Of a DNA stretch of 54,077 nt, positions 1-7,326 are shown piece by piece. Made by a program: the position numbers and the translations under genes. The DNA is taken from positions 1 through 54,077 of the forward strand of contig JAAVEW010000037.1 in the NCBI GenBank assembly GCA_014801075.1. The letters run 5' to 3'. The notes under the pieces were generated by a model. The model ran no database searches, was not told where the DNA came from, and saw nothing but the letters and a program-made list of their open reading frames with translations. Source of the DNA: Barnesiella sp. (GTDB lineage Bacteria > Bacteroidota > Bacteroidia > Bacteroidales > Muribaculaceae). Position 1 is the stretch's first letter; each line of letters opens with the position of its first letter.

Positions 1-60
1 ATTTGTTCGGTGGTTGAAGGAGTTATGGGGTTCCATAACGACTGAAACCGACGGACAAAT
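1..60. repeat. Imperfect 60-base inverted repeat at window edge
   Basis: The two 28-base halves (1-28 and 33-60) match at 21 of 28 positions around a 4-base loop. Two of the mismatches would be G-U pairs in RNA. Two others are adjacent G-A/A-G pairs, a pattern common in structured RNAs. The element may continue to the left of the window, so its full extent is unknown. Possible readings are a terminator, a small structured RNA or a mobile-element end. Confidence 0.45.
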
Positions 61-158
61 ACGCCAAAAAGCGACCGAGGCGAAAGTAACTTTCATTGGG
101 TATCGGTATTTATTTTAAAATTTGTAAATCTTTATTTTGTTTAATATTACCTTAAGAG

Positions 159-250
159 CGCATCTCGCAGGCGAGTTTTGCCCTGTTCATCAGTCGTGTA
201 CATCAAGTACACTCCTTCTTCACATGTCAAAACTCGCTCTGCGATATGCG
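159..250. repeat. Long inverted repeat with nested hairpin
   Basis: Arms at 159-180 and 228-250 are complementary over about 21 positions with one mismatch and one bulge. The central loop contains a second perfect hairpin (196-201 with 207-212, loop ATCAA). The element lies downstream of gldE on the minus strand, so it could stop gldE transcription, but there is no clear T-tract in that direction. It may be a palindromic intergenic repeat found elsewhere in the genome. Confidence 0.6.
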
Positions 251-263
251 GCCGAGTTTTTAA

Positions 264-286
264 CAAATATTGGGGAACGGGGTCTA
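264..286 (+). repeat. Dispersed motif copy 1 (AAATATTGGGGAACGGGG)
   Basis: A sequence reading roughly AAATATTGGG(G)AACGGGG followed by (T/G)CTAAG occurs here and again at 18414-18436. Both copies are intergenic and both are on the plus strand. The shared length is about 23 bases with one indel and one mismatch, which is unlikely by chance in 54 kb. Confidence 0.55.
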
Positions 287-318
287 AGTCAATCATGGGG
301 TAGGGATGGAAAGGCCAA

Positions 319-1647
319 TCACGAAGTCTGCACCTCGTTCATCACCTTGACGCGCACGCTGGTGATGCGGTGGTGCTCGATGTCGAGAATAAGGAATCGG
401 CAGCGGCCGTAGACGAGCGGTTCCTTCTCCTTGGGGAAGTCGCCCTTGATGGCGAGCAGCATTCCGGCAAGCGTCTCGCAGTCCTCGGTGACGTCGGCGT
501 ATTCCTCCTCGTCGAGTCCGGTGACGCGGAAGAAGTCGTTGAGGATGGTGCGGCCCTCGAATATGTAGGTGTCGTCGGGCAGACGGCGATAGGTCTTTTC
601 CTCCTCGTCATACTCGTCGTTGATGTCGCCTACAATCTCTTCGAGCACATCTTCGAGAGTCACAATGCCTTGAGTACCACCAAATTCGTCAATAACAATG
701 GCCATGTGGATTTTCATTTTGCGGAAATCCTCGAGCAGGTCGTCGATTGAGCGCGATTCGGGCACGAAATATGGTTTGCGGAGCAGTTTCTGCCAGTTGA
801 AATCCTTGTTCTCCTTGCCTATGTAGGGGAGCAGGTCGCGGGAGTAGAGCACGCCGCGGATATTGTCCTGCGTGCCATCGTAAACCGGGAGACGGGCGTA
901 GCCCGAACGCAGCACCTCGTCCATCACCTTGTCAAAGTCCCAGGTGATGTCGATGTCGGTGATGTCGACACGCGGAGTCATCACCTCGGAGGCCGTAGTG
1001 TCGCCGAAGCGAAGTATCTCCTTGAGCATCTCGCGGTCGGCACCGGGCTGCATGTCGGTGATTTCGAGCGCTTTCTCGAGTTCGTCGGTCGAGATATTGT
1101 CATGCTTCTTGGTGACGACGCGGTTCACGATGCCGGTGCTCTTGACGAGGACCGACGAGAGCGGACGGAATATCTTCATGAGGAAAGTCACGCCGCCTAT
1201 GGAGCGTGTGGCCCAGGCCAGCGGGTTCTGCTTGGCCATCAGTTTGGGGAAAATCTCGCCGAAAAGGAGTATGAGGAAAGTAAGGATAATGGTCTGCAAC
1301 ACAAAACTAAGCACCTCCGACATGCCCGCGAACACGGGGCCGAGCGCAAAGTTGCAGAGCACTACGATAGTTACGTTGACAAGATTGTTGGCTATGAGAA
1401 TGGTGGCGAGCAGGCGTTCCGGCTGCAGGAGCACGCTGCGTATGCGGTCGCCGGTGTTGCTGTCGTCGAGGCGCTCGTCGTCGGGGTCGAGCGAAAAAAA
1501 TGATATTTCACTTCCCGACACAAAGCCTGAGATAATCAGGCAGAGTACGCCGAAAGCGAGAGCTATGATCTGCGGTGCGCCGAAAGCATTGATGTCGGCT
1601 AAAATGCCTACCCCCGACAGGGTGGCAGGTAAAGGGTCTATATCCAA
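319..1647 (-). CDS. gldE: GldE-type CNNM/CorC transporter-like membrane protein
   Basis: This 442-residue protein has an N-terminal CNNM-type (DUF21) membrane domain (hydrophobic segments near 25-50, 80-105 and 112-135, including FVSGSEISFFSL). A CBS-domain pair follows at about 205-325 (EVMTPRVDITDID, then VIDEFGGTQGIVTLEDVLEE), and then a CorC/HlyC C-terminal domain to residue ~430. The family is linked to Mg/Co efflux. In Bacteroidetes this architecture is annotated as GldE, a gliding/type IX secretion-associated protein, but a gliding role here is not shown. The frame has no in-frame ATG at the N-terminus; it appears to begin at a TTG (1647). A promoter lies at 1730-1760. It is transcribed alone. 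Confidence 0.88.
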   Translation of the reverse strand: MDIDPLPATLSGVGILADINAFGAPQIIALAFGVLCLIISGFVSGSEISFFSLDPDDERLDDSNTGDRIRSVLLQPERLLATILIANNLVNVTIVVLCNFALGPVFAGMSEVLSFVLQTIILTFLILLFGEIFPKLMAKQNPLAWATRSIGGVTFLMKIFRPLSSVLVKSTGIVNRVVTKKHDNISTDELEKALEITDMQPGADREMLKEILRFGDTTASEVMTPRVDITDIDITWDFDKVMDEVLRSGYARLPVYDGTQDNIRGVLYSRDLLPYIGKENKDFNWQKLLRKPYFVPESRSIDDLLEDFRKMKIHMAIVIDEFGGTQGIVTLEDVLEEIVGDINDEYDEEEKTYRRLPDDTYIFEGRTILNDFFRVTGLDEEEYADVTEDCETLAGMLLAIKGDFPKEKEPLVYGRCRFLILDIEHHRITSVRVKVMNEVQTS

Positions 1648-1729
1648 AATATCTTGCTGTTGGTTAATAATCCGGGCCGGCTCATCGTGACATACGAGGA
1701 GTCGCGAGGAGCCAAGCCGCTATCAGCCG

Positions 1730-1760
1730 CAAAGATACAAAAAAATCCGAGACGAGCCAA
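1730..1760 (-). promoter_or_regulatory. Predicted promoter of gldE
   Basis: On the minus strand a TTG (1758-1760) and a TATCTTTG (1730-1737) are about 20 bases apart. This fits the Bacteroidetes -33/-7 consensus. It predicts a 5' leader of roughly 75 bases before the TTG start of gldE. Confidence 0.65.
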
Positions 1761-1781
1761 TAATGAATTATTAATTGTGGA

Positions 1782-3695
1782 TTACTTCACTTCAGTGAGC
1801 GAGCGGATGAGTTGGATTTCATTTTTGTCGAAGGGTGTGCCGTCGGGGCGGTAGATGTCGTGAAACCATACTTTGGGTTCTTCGCCCGTAGGTATTACCT
1901 CGGCCCAGGAGTAGATGGTGTTGGTCTTGCCCTTTACGAATCCCCAGTTGATAGCGCCGATATTAAGCTCCTTGAGCATGGGCATGATACCCTCGAAGGT
2001 ACTGCCTGAGGTGCGCGACATATACTCGGTGCAGACAACGGGACGATGATACATCTTGAGTGACTGAGCGAGCGCTTTGTGCTGCTCGGGGTCGCCGTAG
2101 TTGTGATATGAGATGATGTCGGAGTTGCTGATGTTGAATGCGTTGAGCTCGTCGTAATCGTGGTTGCTGAAGTTCCAGCAGCACACGGTGAGCGGCTGCG
2201 AGGGGTTGCAGGCGCGTGCCCACTCAAATGCTTTCTTGACGAGGGCGAGAGAGGTGCATACTGAGTCCTTGAGGTCGCTCGGTTCGTTGTAGAGGTCCCA
2301 GAAGAGAATGCGGTCGTCGTCGGCGTAAGTGCTTATGACATCGGTCATGTAGGCTTGCAGGCGGGGGTAGAGGGTGGCGGTGTCGTCGCGCAGACTCGTG
2401 GCCGGGTCGCGCACCCAGCCGGAGTTGTGTACGCCGGGCTTCGGGTCGTCCTGCTTGCCGTAGTGCGACTCGGCGTTCCAGCAGTCATCGAAGAATACAA
2501 AGTGGGGGCGAATGCCGTGCTTGGCGCAGATGTTGAGGAACTCGTCGATGCGGGCTATGAAGCCGTCGCGGTCATTCTCCCATACCAGACTGCTGAGGAA
2601 TACACGCAAAGTGTTGAATCCGAGACCTTCGGCCCATGAGAGTTCCTTATCGATAAGCGCGGGCGACCATGTGTCGGCGCTCCACATCTCTATCTGATTG
2701 ATGGCGTTGGCCGGGATATAGTTGCAACCGGCGAGCCAGCCTTGTGCGTCGCCCCAGCGCAAGGCTTTGGCGTTGCTCCAGCGGCCTGTGGGGGCTGCGT
2801 CGTGCATACCTCGGTCGGCGAGGTAGGAGATGAGACGTTGCGGACGGTCGGTCTGTATGATGCGGCAACCGATGGAGTCGATGAGGTAGCCGTAGCCGTT
2901 GGCATCGCTCACGAGCGACGCGTCATCGTCGTGGCCTCCCACCATGCTGTCCCATAACGTGTTGTACCATATAAGGCTCTTGCCGCGGAGCATGTCGCGG
3001 GCCTTGGCGGGGAGAGGATTGGTGTCGGAGGAGTACATCAATTCAAAGGCCACGGGGTTGAGCTCGTTGACAAACGCTTCGATTTTTGCCTCGGCATCTG
3101 GCTGGTCGAGGTTGACGATAGGCATGTAGATAACCTCGTCGAGATACTTGCCGTAGCGGCTCTTGACCTCATCGGCGGGGAGATAGCCTTTCATGACAAT
3201 CTGGCGGGTAGTGCCTGTGCGCTGTAGCAGGTCGTAGACCTCGTCGAAGTAGCGGTCGGCCTTGTCGAGATTGAACATCACCTGTCCCTTGGTGGCTACG
3301 AGCACTTCCTCAAGGGTGGGCACGCTGCACGAGGTGTGGATAGCGCAACCGTTGCGCAGGCGCAGTTTCTTTATATCTTCGAGGTTGGTCTCGGCTATGT
3401 CGCCGTTGCCTGTGGTGGTGCGGTTGAGCCAGGAGTCGTGCATGAGTATGAGGTGGCCGTCCTTGGTGCGGTGCAGGTCGATTTCCACTATGTCGACACC
3501 CATGTCGATGGCGCTGTTGATGCCTTCGAGGGAGTTCTCGGGGAAGTTGCGCCAGTCGCCGCGGTGGGCTACGGTGATAATGGAAGTGGTGTCGCGGTTA
3601 AAGAGTTTTTCTCTGATACTGTCGACTCTGTCACGGGCCGATGCTGTCACGGCGACTACGGTCATCATCATCGCCAGGCTGAAAATTTTTTTCAT
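1782..3695 (-). CDS. Secreted GDPD - glycoside hydrolase fusion protein
   Basis: This 637-residue protein has a signal peptide (residues 1-20). A glycerophosphodiester phosphodiesterase domain spans about 35-295: HRG at 44-46, E53, E71-x-D73 and H86 match the metal and catalytic residues. A clan GH-A type (GH5-like) TIM barrel spans about 305-637, with a likely acid/base Glu471 in LYNEPSD and a likely nucleophile Glu557 in CTEYMSR. Both active sites look intact. GDPD enzymes cleave glycerophosphodiesters to glycerol-3-phosphate; the barrel should cut a beta-linked glycan, but its substrate cannot be read from sequence. A periplasmic or surface enzyme acting on a phosphoglycerol-bearing glycan is an inference. 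A -7 element (TAATTTTG, 3737-3744) lies upstream without a clear -33. Confidence 0.85.
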   Translation of the reverse strand: MKKIFSLAMMMTVVAVTASARDRVDSIREKLFNRDTTSIITVAHRGDWRNFPENSLEGINSAIDMGVDIVEIDLHRTKDGHLILMHDSWLNRTTTGNGDIAETNLEDIKKLRLRNGCAIHTSCSVPTLEEVLVATKGQVMFNLDKADRYFDEVYDLLQRTGTTRQIVMKGYLPADEVKSRYGKYLDEVIYMPIVNLDQPDAEAKIEAFVNELNPVAFELMYSSDTNPLPAKARDMLRGKSLIWYNTLWDSMVGGHDDDASLVSDANGYGYLIDSIGCRIIQTDRPQRLISYLADRGMHDAAPTGRWSNAKALRWGDAQGWLAGCNYIPANAINQIEMWSADTWSPALIDKELSWAEGLGFNTLRVFLSSLVWENDRDGFIARIDEFLNICAKHGIRPHFVFFDDCWNAESHYGKQDDPKPGVHNSGWVRDPATSLRDDTATLYPRLQAYMTDVISTYADDDRILFWDLYNEPSDLKDSVCTSLALVKKAFEWARACNPSQPLTVCCWNFSNHDYDELNAFNISNSDIISYHNYGDPEQHKALAQSLKMYHRPVVCTEYMSRTSGSTFEGIMPMLKELNIGAINWGFVKGKTNTIYSWAEVIPTGEEPKVWFHDIYRPDGTPFDKNEIQLIRSLTEVK

Positions 3696-3798
3696 GAAGC
3701 AGAATTAAGGGTTTGTCAGATTTGAGTTGAGTGTTGCAAAATTAGTGATTTTTCTGCGGAATACGGATGATACGGGGTTAAAAAAATAGCGTAGATGT

Positions 3799-3836
3799 GG
3801 CAATCGGGGAGGAGCGGGGCAATCGGGGAGGAGCGG
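3799..3836 (+). repeat. Two tandem 19-base units
   Basis: The unit GGCAATCGGGGAGGAGCGG is repeated back to back at 3799-3817 and 3818-3836, directly before a copy of the 26-base dispersed repeat. The region lies between yqhD and the GDPD fusion gene. Confidence 0.8.
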
Positions 3837-3839
3837 GTG

Positions 3840-3865
3840 AGCGCGGGTCGGGAGACCCCCGCCAC
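3840..3865 (-). repeat. 26-base GC-rich dispersed repeat, copy 1
   Basis: Reverse-strand copy of the repeat whose two halves read GTGGCGGGGGTCTCC then YGACCCGCGCT. Other copies are at 27243, 27424, 27508, 28407, 28473 and 50445. All are intergenic. Confidence 0.85.
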
Positions 3866-3897
3866 AAGGCGGACGGGTAGAACCGGTCGGACAAGTC

Positions 3898-3943
3898 GGA
3901 CGGGTCAGACATGTCGGAATTGTCCGAACTGTCTGACCCGTCC
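3898..3943. terminator. Strong hairpin downstream of yqhD
   Basis: Perfect 14-base arms at 3898-3911 and 3930-3943 enclose a loop that itself contains TCGGA-ATTG-TCCGA. It lies 50 bases past the yqhD stop on the minus strand. No T-tract follows in either direction, so termination is inferred. The surrounding GGTCGGAC/GGTCAGAC-like units resemble a degenerate repeat. Confidence 0.55.
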
Positions 3944-3992
3944 TGATTGTCGGCTGTGGGGTTTTGTTGGGGAGAGAGTAAAGTGTGGGGGA

Positions 3993-5162
3993 TTAGAGGG
4001 AGTCGGCGAGGATGCCCTCTACGTCGTCGACGGTGAGGGTTACGTATTGCGGGCCGCTCTGCTGCACGTCCTCTTTGACATGCTGTGCCATTTCGCGCAG
4101 ACGGCTGTTGTCGATACCTACCTGCTGCAGGTGCATGGGCAGGCCGATTGACTCGAAGAACTTGTAGGTGCGGTCGATGGTCATCTCGGCTATCTCGGCG
4201 TCGGGGAGGTTGGGGTCGATGCCGTAGAGGTGTGTGCCGAGGCTCACGAAGCGCTCCATGGTGCGTTCGCTCAGTATGTGGCGCATCCAGCGGGGAGTGA
4301 TGATGGCGAGGCCTTCGCCGTGGGTGATGTCGTAGTAGGCCGAGAGGGCGTGCTCGATAGCGTGCATGGGCCAGCCGGAGGGGCTGTTGCCGAGGGCGAG
4401 GATGCCGTTGCAGCCATACATGCAGGCATACATGATTTCGGCGCGTGCCTGATAGTCGTCGGGGTGGGCTATGGCGATAGGCGCGAAGTGGATAAGGGTG
4501 CGGAGCAGAGTCTCGCAGAAGCCGTCGGCCACCATGTTGTGGTCAGAGCAGAAATACTGTTCGAGCACGTGGTTGAAGGCGTCGGCCACGCCGGCCGCGG
4601 TGTGCTTGGCGTTGACGGTGAAGGTGTAGGTCGGGTCGAGGAACGAGCACACGGGGTAGAGCAGCGGGTCGATGTAGGGAATCTTGTCGTTGGTCTCGGT
4701 GCGTGAAATCACGCCGCCCGCGTCATATTCGCTGCCGGTGGCCGCGAGGGTCATGATGTCGACGATGGGGAGGGCAGCCTGAGCTTTCACCTTGTAGGTG
4801 ATGAGGTCCCAGGGGTCGCCGTCATATTTTGCGCCGGCCGCGATGGCCTTGGAGCAGTCGAGCACGCTGCCGCCGCCCACCGAGAGGATGACGTCGATAT
4901 TGTTCTCCTTGCAGAGGCGCACGCCGTCGAGCACCGAGGGATTGTATTTGGGGTTGGGTTCGATGCCGGGAAGTTCGGTTATCTCGTAGCCTTTGAGCAG
5001 GTCGAGCACTTTGTCGTAGAGGCCGTTACGCTTGATGCTGCCGCCGCCGTAGGTGAGGAGCACGCGTTTGCCTAAGGGTTTCATAACTTCGGGGAGCTGG
5101 TCAACGACACCCTTTCCGAAAATCACCCGCGTAGGGGTGTAGTAGTCAAAATTCTGTATCAT
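3993..5162 (-). CDS. yqhD: Iron-containing alcohol/aldehyde dehydrogenase, YqhD type
   Basis: This 389-residue group III (iron-containing) alcohol dehydrogenase belongs to the NADPH-dependent YqhD/butanol dehydrogenase branch. The metal ligands fall at D194, H198, H267 and H281, the same positions as in E. coli YqhD. Nucleotide-binding loops GGGS occur at 39-42 and 96-99. The expected role is cytoplasmic reduction of toxic or fermentation aldehydes to alcohols using NADPH. Length matches the family. It is a single gene with its own promoter (5224-5253) and a stable hairpin at the 5' end of the predicted transcript. Confidence 0.92.
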   Translation of the reverse strand: MIQNFDYYTPTRVIFGKGVVDQLPEVMKPLGKRVLLTYGGGSIKRNGLYDKVLDLLKGYEITELPGIEPNPKYNPSVLDGVRLCKENNIDVILSVGGGSVLDCSKAIAAGAKYDGDPWDLITYKVKAQAALPIVDIMTLAATGSEYDAGGVISRTETNDKIPYIDPLLYPVCSFLDPTYTFTVNAKHTAAGVADAFNHVLEQYFCSDHNMVADGFCETLLRTLIHFAPIAIAHPDDYQARAEIMYACMYGCNGILALGNSPSGWPMHAIEHALSAYYDITHGEGLAIITPRWMRHILSERTMERFVSLGTHLYGIDPNLPDAEIAEMTIDRTYKFFESIGLPMHLQQVGIDNSRLREMAQHVKEDVQQSGPQYVTLTVDDVEGILADSL

Positions 5163-5191
5163 TGTTTTAAGTATCAGGTTGTTAATGGATT

Positions 5192-5224
5192 GCAGGGAAA
5201 CACCTGCGGCGAGTGTTCCCCTGC
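5192..5224 (-). promoter_or_regulatory. Hairpin at the 5' end of the yqhD mRNA
   Basis: Arms at 5192-5203 and 5213-5224 pair over 12 bases with one G-U, around a 9-base loop. The outer arm begins at the last base of the predicted -7 box, so most of the stem would form the first ~30 bases of the yqhD mRNA. A 5' stabilising stem or a regulator site is possible. Confidence 0.55.
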
Positions 5225-5253
5225 AAAAATAGTAAAAAATATCGTTGGCTCAA
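5224..5253 (-). promoter_or_regulatory. Predicted promoter of yqhD
   Basis: Minus-strand TTG (5251-5253), 19 bases, then TATTTTTG (5224-5231), a good match to the Bacteroidetes -33/-7 consensus. Confidence 0.65.
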
Positions 5254-5258
5254 TGATT

Positions 5259-7166
5259 TCAGTAAAAATTGCGGTAGTAGGCCGCTTCGTTGCCGTCGTC
5301 GCCGGCTGCGGGCATAGTGTCGGCCACGTGGAGGGCGATGGCGCGGGCCATTAGCATGTCGTCGTGGCAGCCGTCGCGGGCGGCGAAGCTGCCGTTGTCT
5401 CTCACCTGATAGGAGAGGAGTTCGTTGAGGGCGGCGGAGTCGCGCTCTATGTAGCCGTGTTCGCGTACTTTAGCTATCAGTCCGTTGATTATCATTGACT
5501 TGGTGGCGCGGTTGGTGTGGAATCCTATTTTGCGGCCCGCGCCCTCGTCGATGCGGCGGTGGTAGATGTTGGTGTAGTGGCGGCGCACCTGCGAGAGGAT
5601 GTAGAGCCCGGGGTCACCCTCGATGTTCTCGCTCTCAAACGTGTTGCTCTCAAACACCACCATCGCGTTGTTCCAGTAGCGACCCGCCTGCACCCCTTTC
5701 CATGCCAGGATGTCGTGGTCACAGTGGCCGCGCCATTGCGCCACCACCTCCGGGGTAGCGCCATCTTCGCCACCGCAACGGTCAATCACCACTATCACTG
5801 ACCAGTCGCTTTTGAGGGAACGGCCTCCCACGTCGACCCCCACCACGTAGCGGCGCTCGCTGCGGTCGCGCTCCGGATGGCGCCACACGTGCATGGCACC
5901 CGCGGGAGAGTCGACCCAGTGCAGCGCGTCGAGGGCACGTTCGCCCGTGGTGCGCAGTCCGGTCAGTTCCCCGCGGTCGTCGGCCTCGCGGCAGTTGCAG
6001 CGCATCGCCTCCACCTCGCGCGGGTCAAAGACGTTGCGGTCGGTTGAGGTGAAAGCCTCGTCGTCGGTGGTGGGATACTCGGCATGCATCTGGTCGGCGC
6101 TCTGATACTCCATGCGCTTGTCGTGGTACCACTGTATCATTTCGAGAGTAAGGCCACGGTTCCACAGGTCGCGCTCGTAGTCGTCGAGGCTGCACCACAG
6201 TTTCAGCGGGTCGGCCACCGGCTTGCGGTATATCTCGATTTCGTACCACGGCACGAAAATGGCACGCTTGTCGCTTAGTCCGTCGCGCGCCCTGAGCCAC
6301 TCCTTGTGGAAATAGTTGCCGATGCCGTTGGCCGTGCTTTCGAGCACAATCATGGTGAGCGGCGTGGAGTTGATGCCGCCACACACGGCGCGGATAAACT
6401 CAGAGGGTGACGACATGGCCGTGTCCTTCCAGAATGCCACCTCCGAGAGGTGGGCCATAGAGTAATCGTTGCCGCGCACGGCGTCCTGATTCTCGCTCGA
6501 GCCGAGCGTCACCTTGCAGCCGCGTCCCTGAATCACGCGCGTGTTGAGCGTGCGCTCAAACGGTTTGAATGCCGGGGCTGCCTCGCCGTCCCAGTAGTCG
6601 GCGGGGTAGCGGTCGAGCATCTTGGTGAACATGCCGCGTATCGTGGCCGCCGTGTCCTTTACGTGGGCGCATATCAGCGAGTTCCAGTTCATTTTCTGCG
6701 TAATCTGTATCCATGCCATGTAGAGCTGCACGAGCGTGGAGCCGCCCCACTGGCGCGCTTTGAGTATAATCATGCGCAACGGACGGCCGGCGCAGCGGTC
6801 ATCCTCGAGCGCGGCGAGCACGCGGCGCTGCGGAGCGTTGGGCACGAACGCCATGTCGGCGCCGGTGGTCTTGTCCTTGATTACTACACACTTGACGGCC
6901 CAGTATTCGAAGTCGTAGCGGCAGCGGAGCTTCACCCAGTCATGGGCCGAGCGTATGCCGTGATAGGCGCCGTCGCGCGTCATGGCCTCGGGTATCCACT
7001 GCGCCCCGCCGTTGCGCGCGGTAGGCGTGACGCGCACGCGCCGGCCGTAGCAGCCAATCCCTCTCACCGGGTCATACTCCCCGCGCAGCCGCTCGTTGCG
7101 ACGGCGGTTCTCTTCCATCACCTCCGCCATATCGCGGTCAGTGAACGTTACATCAATCTCTTGCAT
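5259..7166 (-). CDS. Orphan phage terminase large subunit-like ATPase/nuclease
   Basis: This 635-residue protein (counted from the ATG at 7166) has a Walker A-like loop KARQWGGST (136-144), a Walker B-like AHLSEVAF (238-245) and a LESTAN coupling motif (~276). A C-terminal RNase H-fold nuclease follows, with D445 in VGVDVGG, E506 in VVFESNTF and D602/D603 in CHDDML. ATPase and nuclease residues both look intact. Terminases package phage DNA, yet no portal, capsid, small terminase or integrase gene is nearby; the neighbours are yqhD and a divergent porin. The frame extends upstream to an ATG at 7235, but the later start gives a more natural N-terminus. It may be a domesticated phage gene or a lone remnant under selection. 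Confidence 0.75.
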   Translation of the reverse strand: MQEIDVTFTDRDMAEVMEENRRRNERLRGEYDPVRGIGCYGRRVRVTPTARNGGAQWIPEAMTRDGAYHGIRSAHDWVKLRCRYDFEYWAVKCVVIKDKTTGADMAFVPNAPQRRVLAALEDDRCAGRPLRMIILKARQWGGSTLVQLYMAWIQITQKMNWNSLICAHVKDTAATIRGMFTKMLDRYPADYWDGEAAPAFKPFERTLNTRVIQGRGCKVTLGSSENQDAVRGNDYSMAHLSEVAFWKDTAMSSPSEFIRAVCGGINSTPLTMIVLESTANGIGNYFHKEWLRARDGLSDKRAIFVPWYEIEIYRKPVADPLKLWCSLDDYERDLWNRGLTLEMIQWYHDKRMEYQSADQMHAEYPTTDDEAFTSTDRNVFDPREVEAMRCNCREADDRGELTGLRTTGERALDALHWVDSPAGAMHVWRHPERDRSERRYVVGVDVGGRSLKSDWSVIVVIDRCGGEDGATPEVVAQWRGHCDHDILAWKGVQAGRYWNNAMVVFESNTFESENIEGDPGLYILSQVRRHYTNIYHRRIDEGAGRKIGFHTNRATKSMIINGLIAKVREHGYIERDSAALNELLSYQVRDNGSFAARDGCHDDMLMARAIALHVADTMPAAGDDGNEAAYYRNFY

Positions 7167-7262
7167 AAACAGGTAGAAAAATAGTATTGGCGGCGAAATT
7201 ACGTGGCACACTCCCGCGCGATGCGCCAAAATCATACGGCGCGGAAATTTTTTAGGGTTTAT

Positions 7263-7296
7263 TTTGGTATTTTAAATTACATTAGTATTATATTTG
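7263..7296 (+). promoter_or_regulatory. Predicted promoter of the porin gene
   Basis: TTTG at 7263-7266 and TATATTTG at 7289-7296 are 22 bases apart, slightly longer than the usual 19-20. It lies in the divergent spacer between the terminase-like gene and the porin. Confidence 0.5.
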
Positions 7297-7326
7297 CGGG
7301 AAGTTTCAACAATAGTCCCACGTTTT

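Larger units (their letters stand above)
1..318. other. Intergenic region left of gldE with structured repeats
   Basis: No gene is recognised here. The stretch holds an imperfect 60-base inverted repeat at 1-60, a second long inverted repeat at 159-250, and a copy of a dispersed motif at 264-286. A 32-codon open frame runs off the left edge on the minus strand from an ATG at 96, but it overlaps the inverted repeat and I cannot assign it. It could be the start of a gene outside the window or chance. Confidence 0.5.

Noticed and set aside
137-412. 91-codon plus-strand frame at the gldE end
   Set aside because: It runs through the inverted repeat at 159-250 and into gldE; the translation follows from the repeat, not from a gene.
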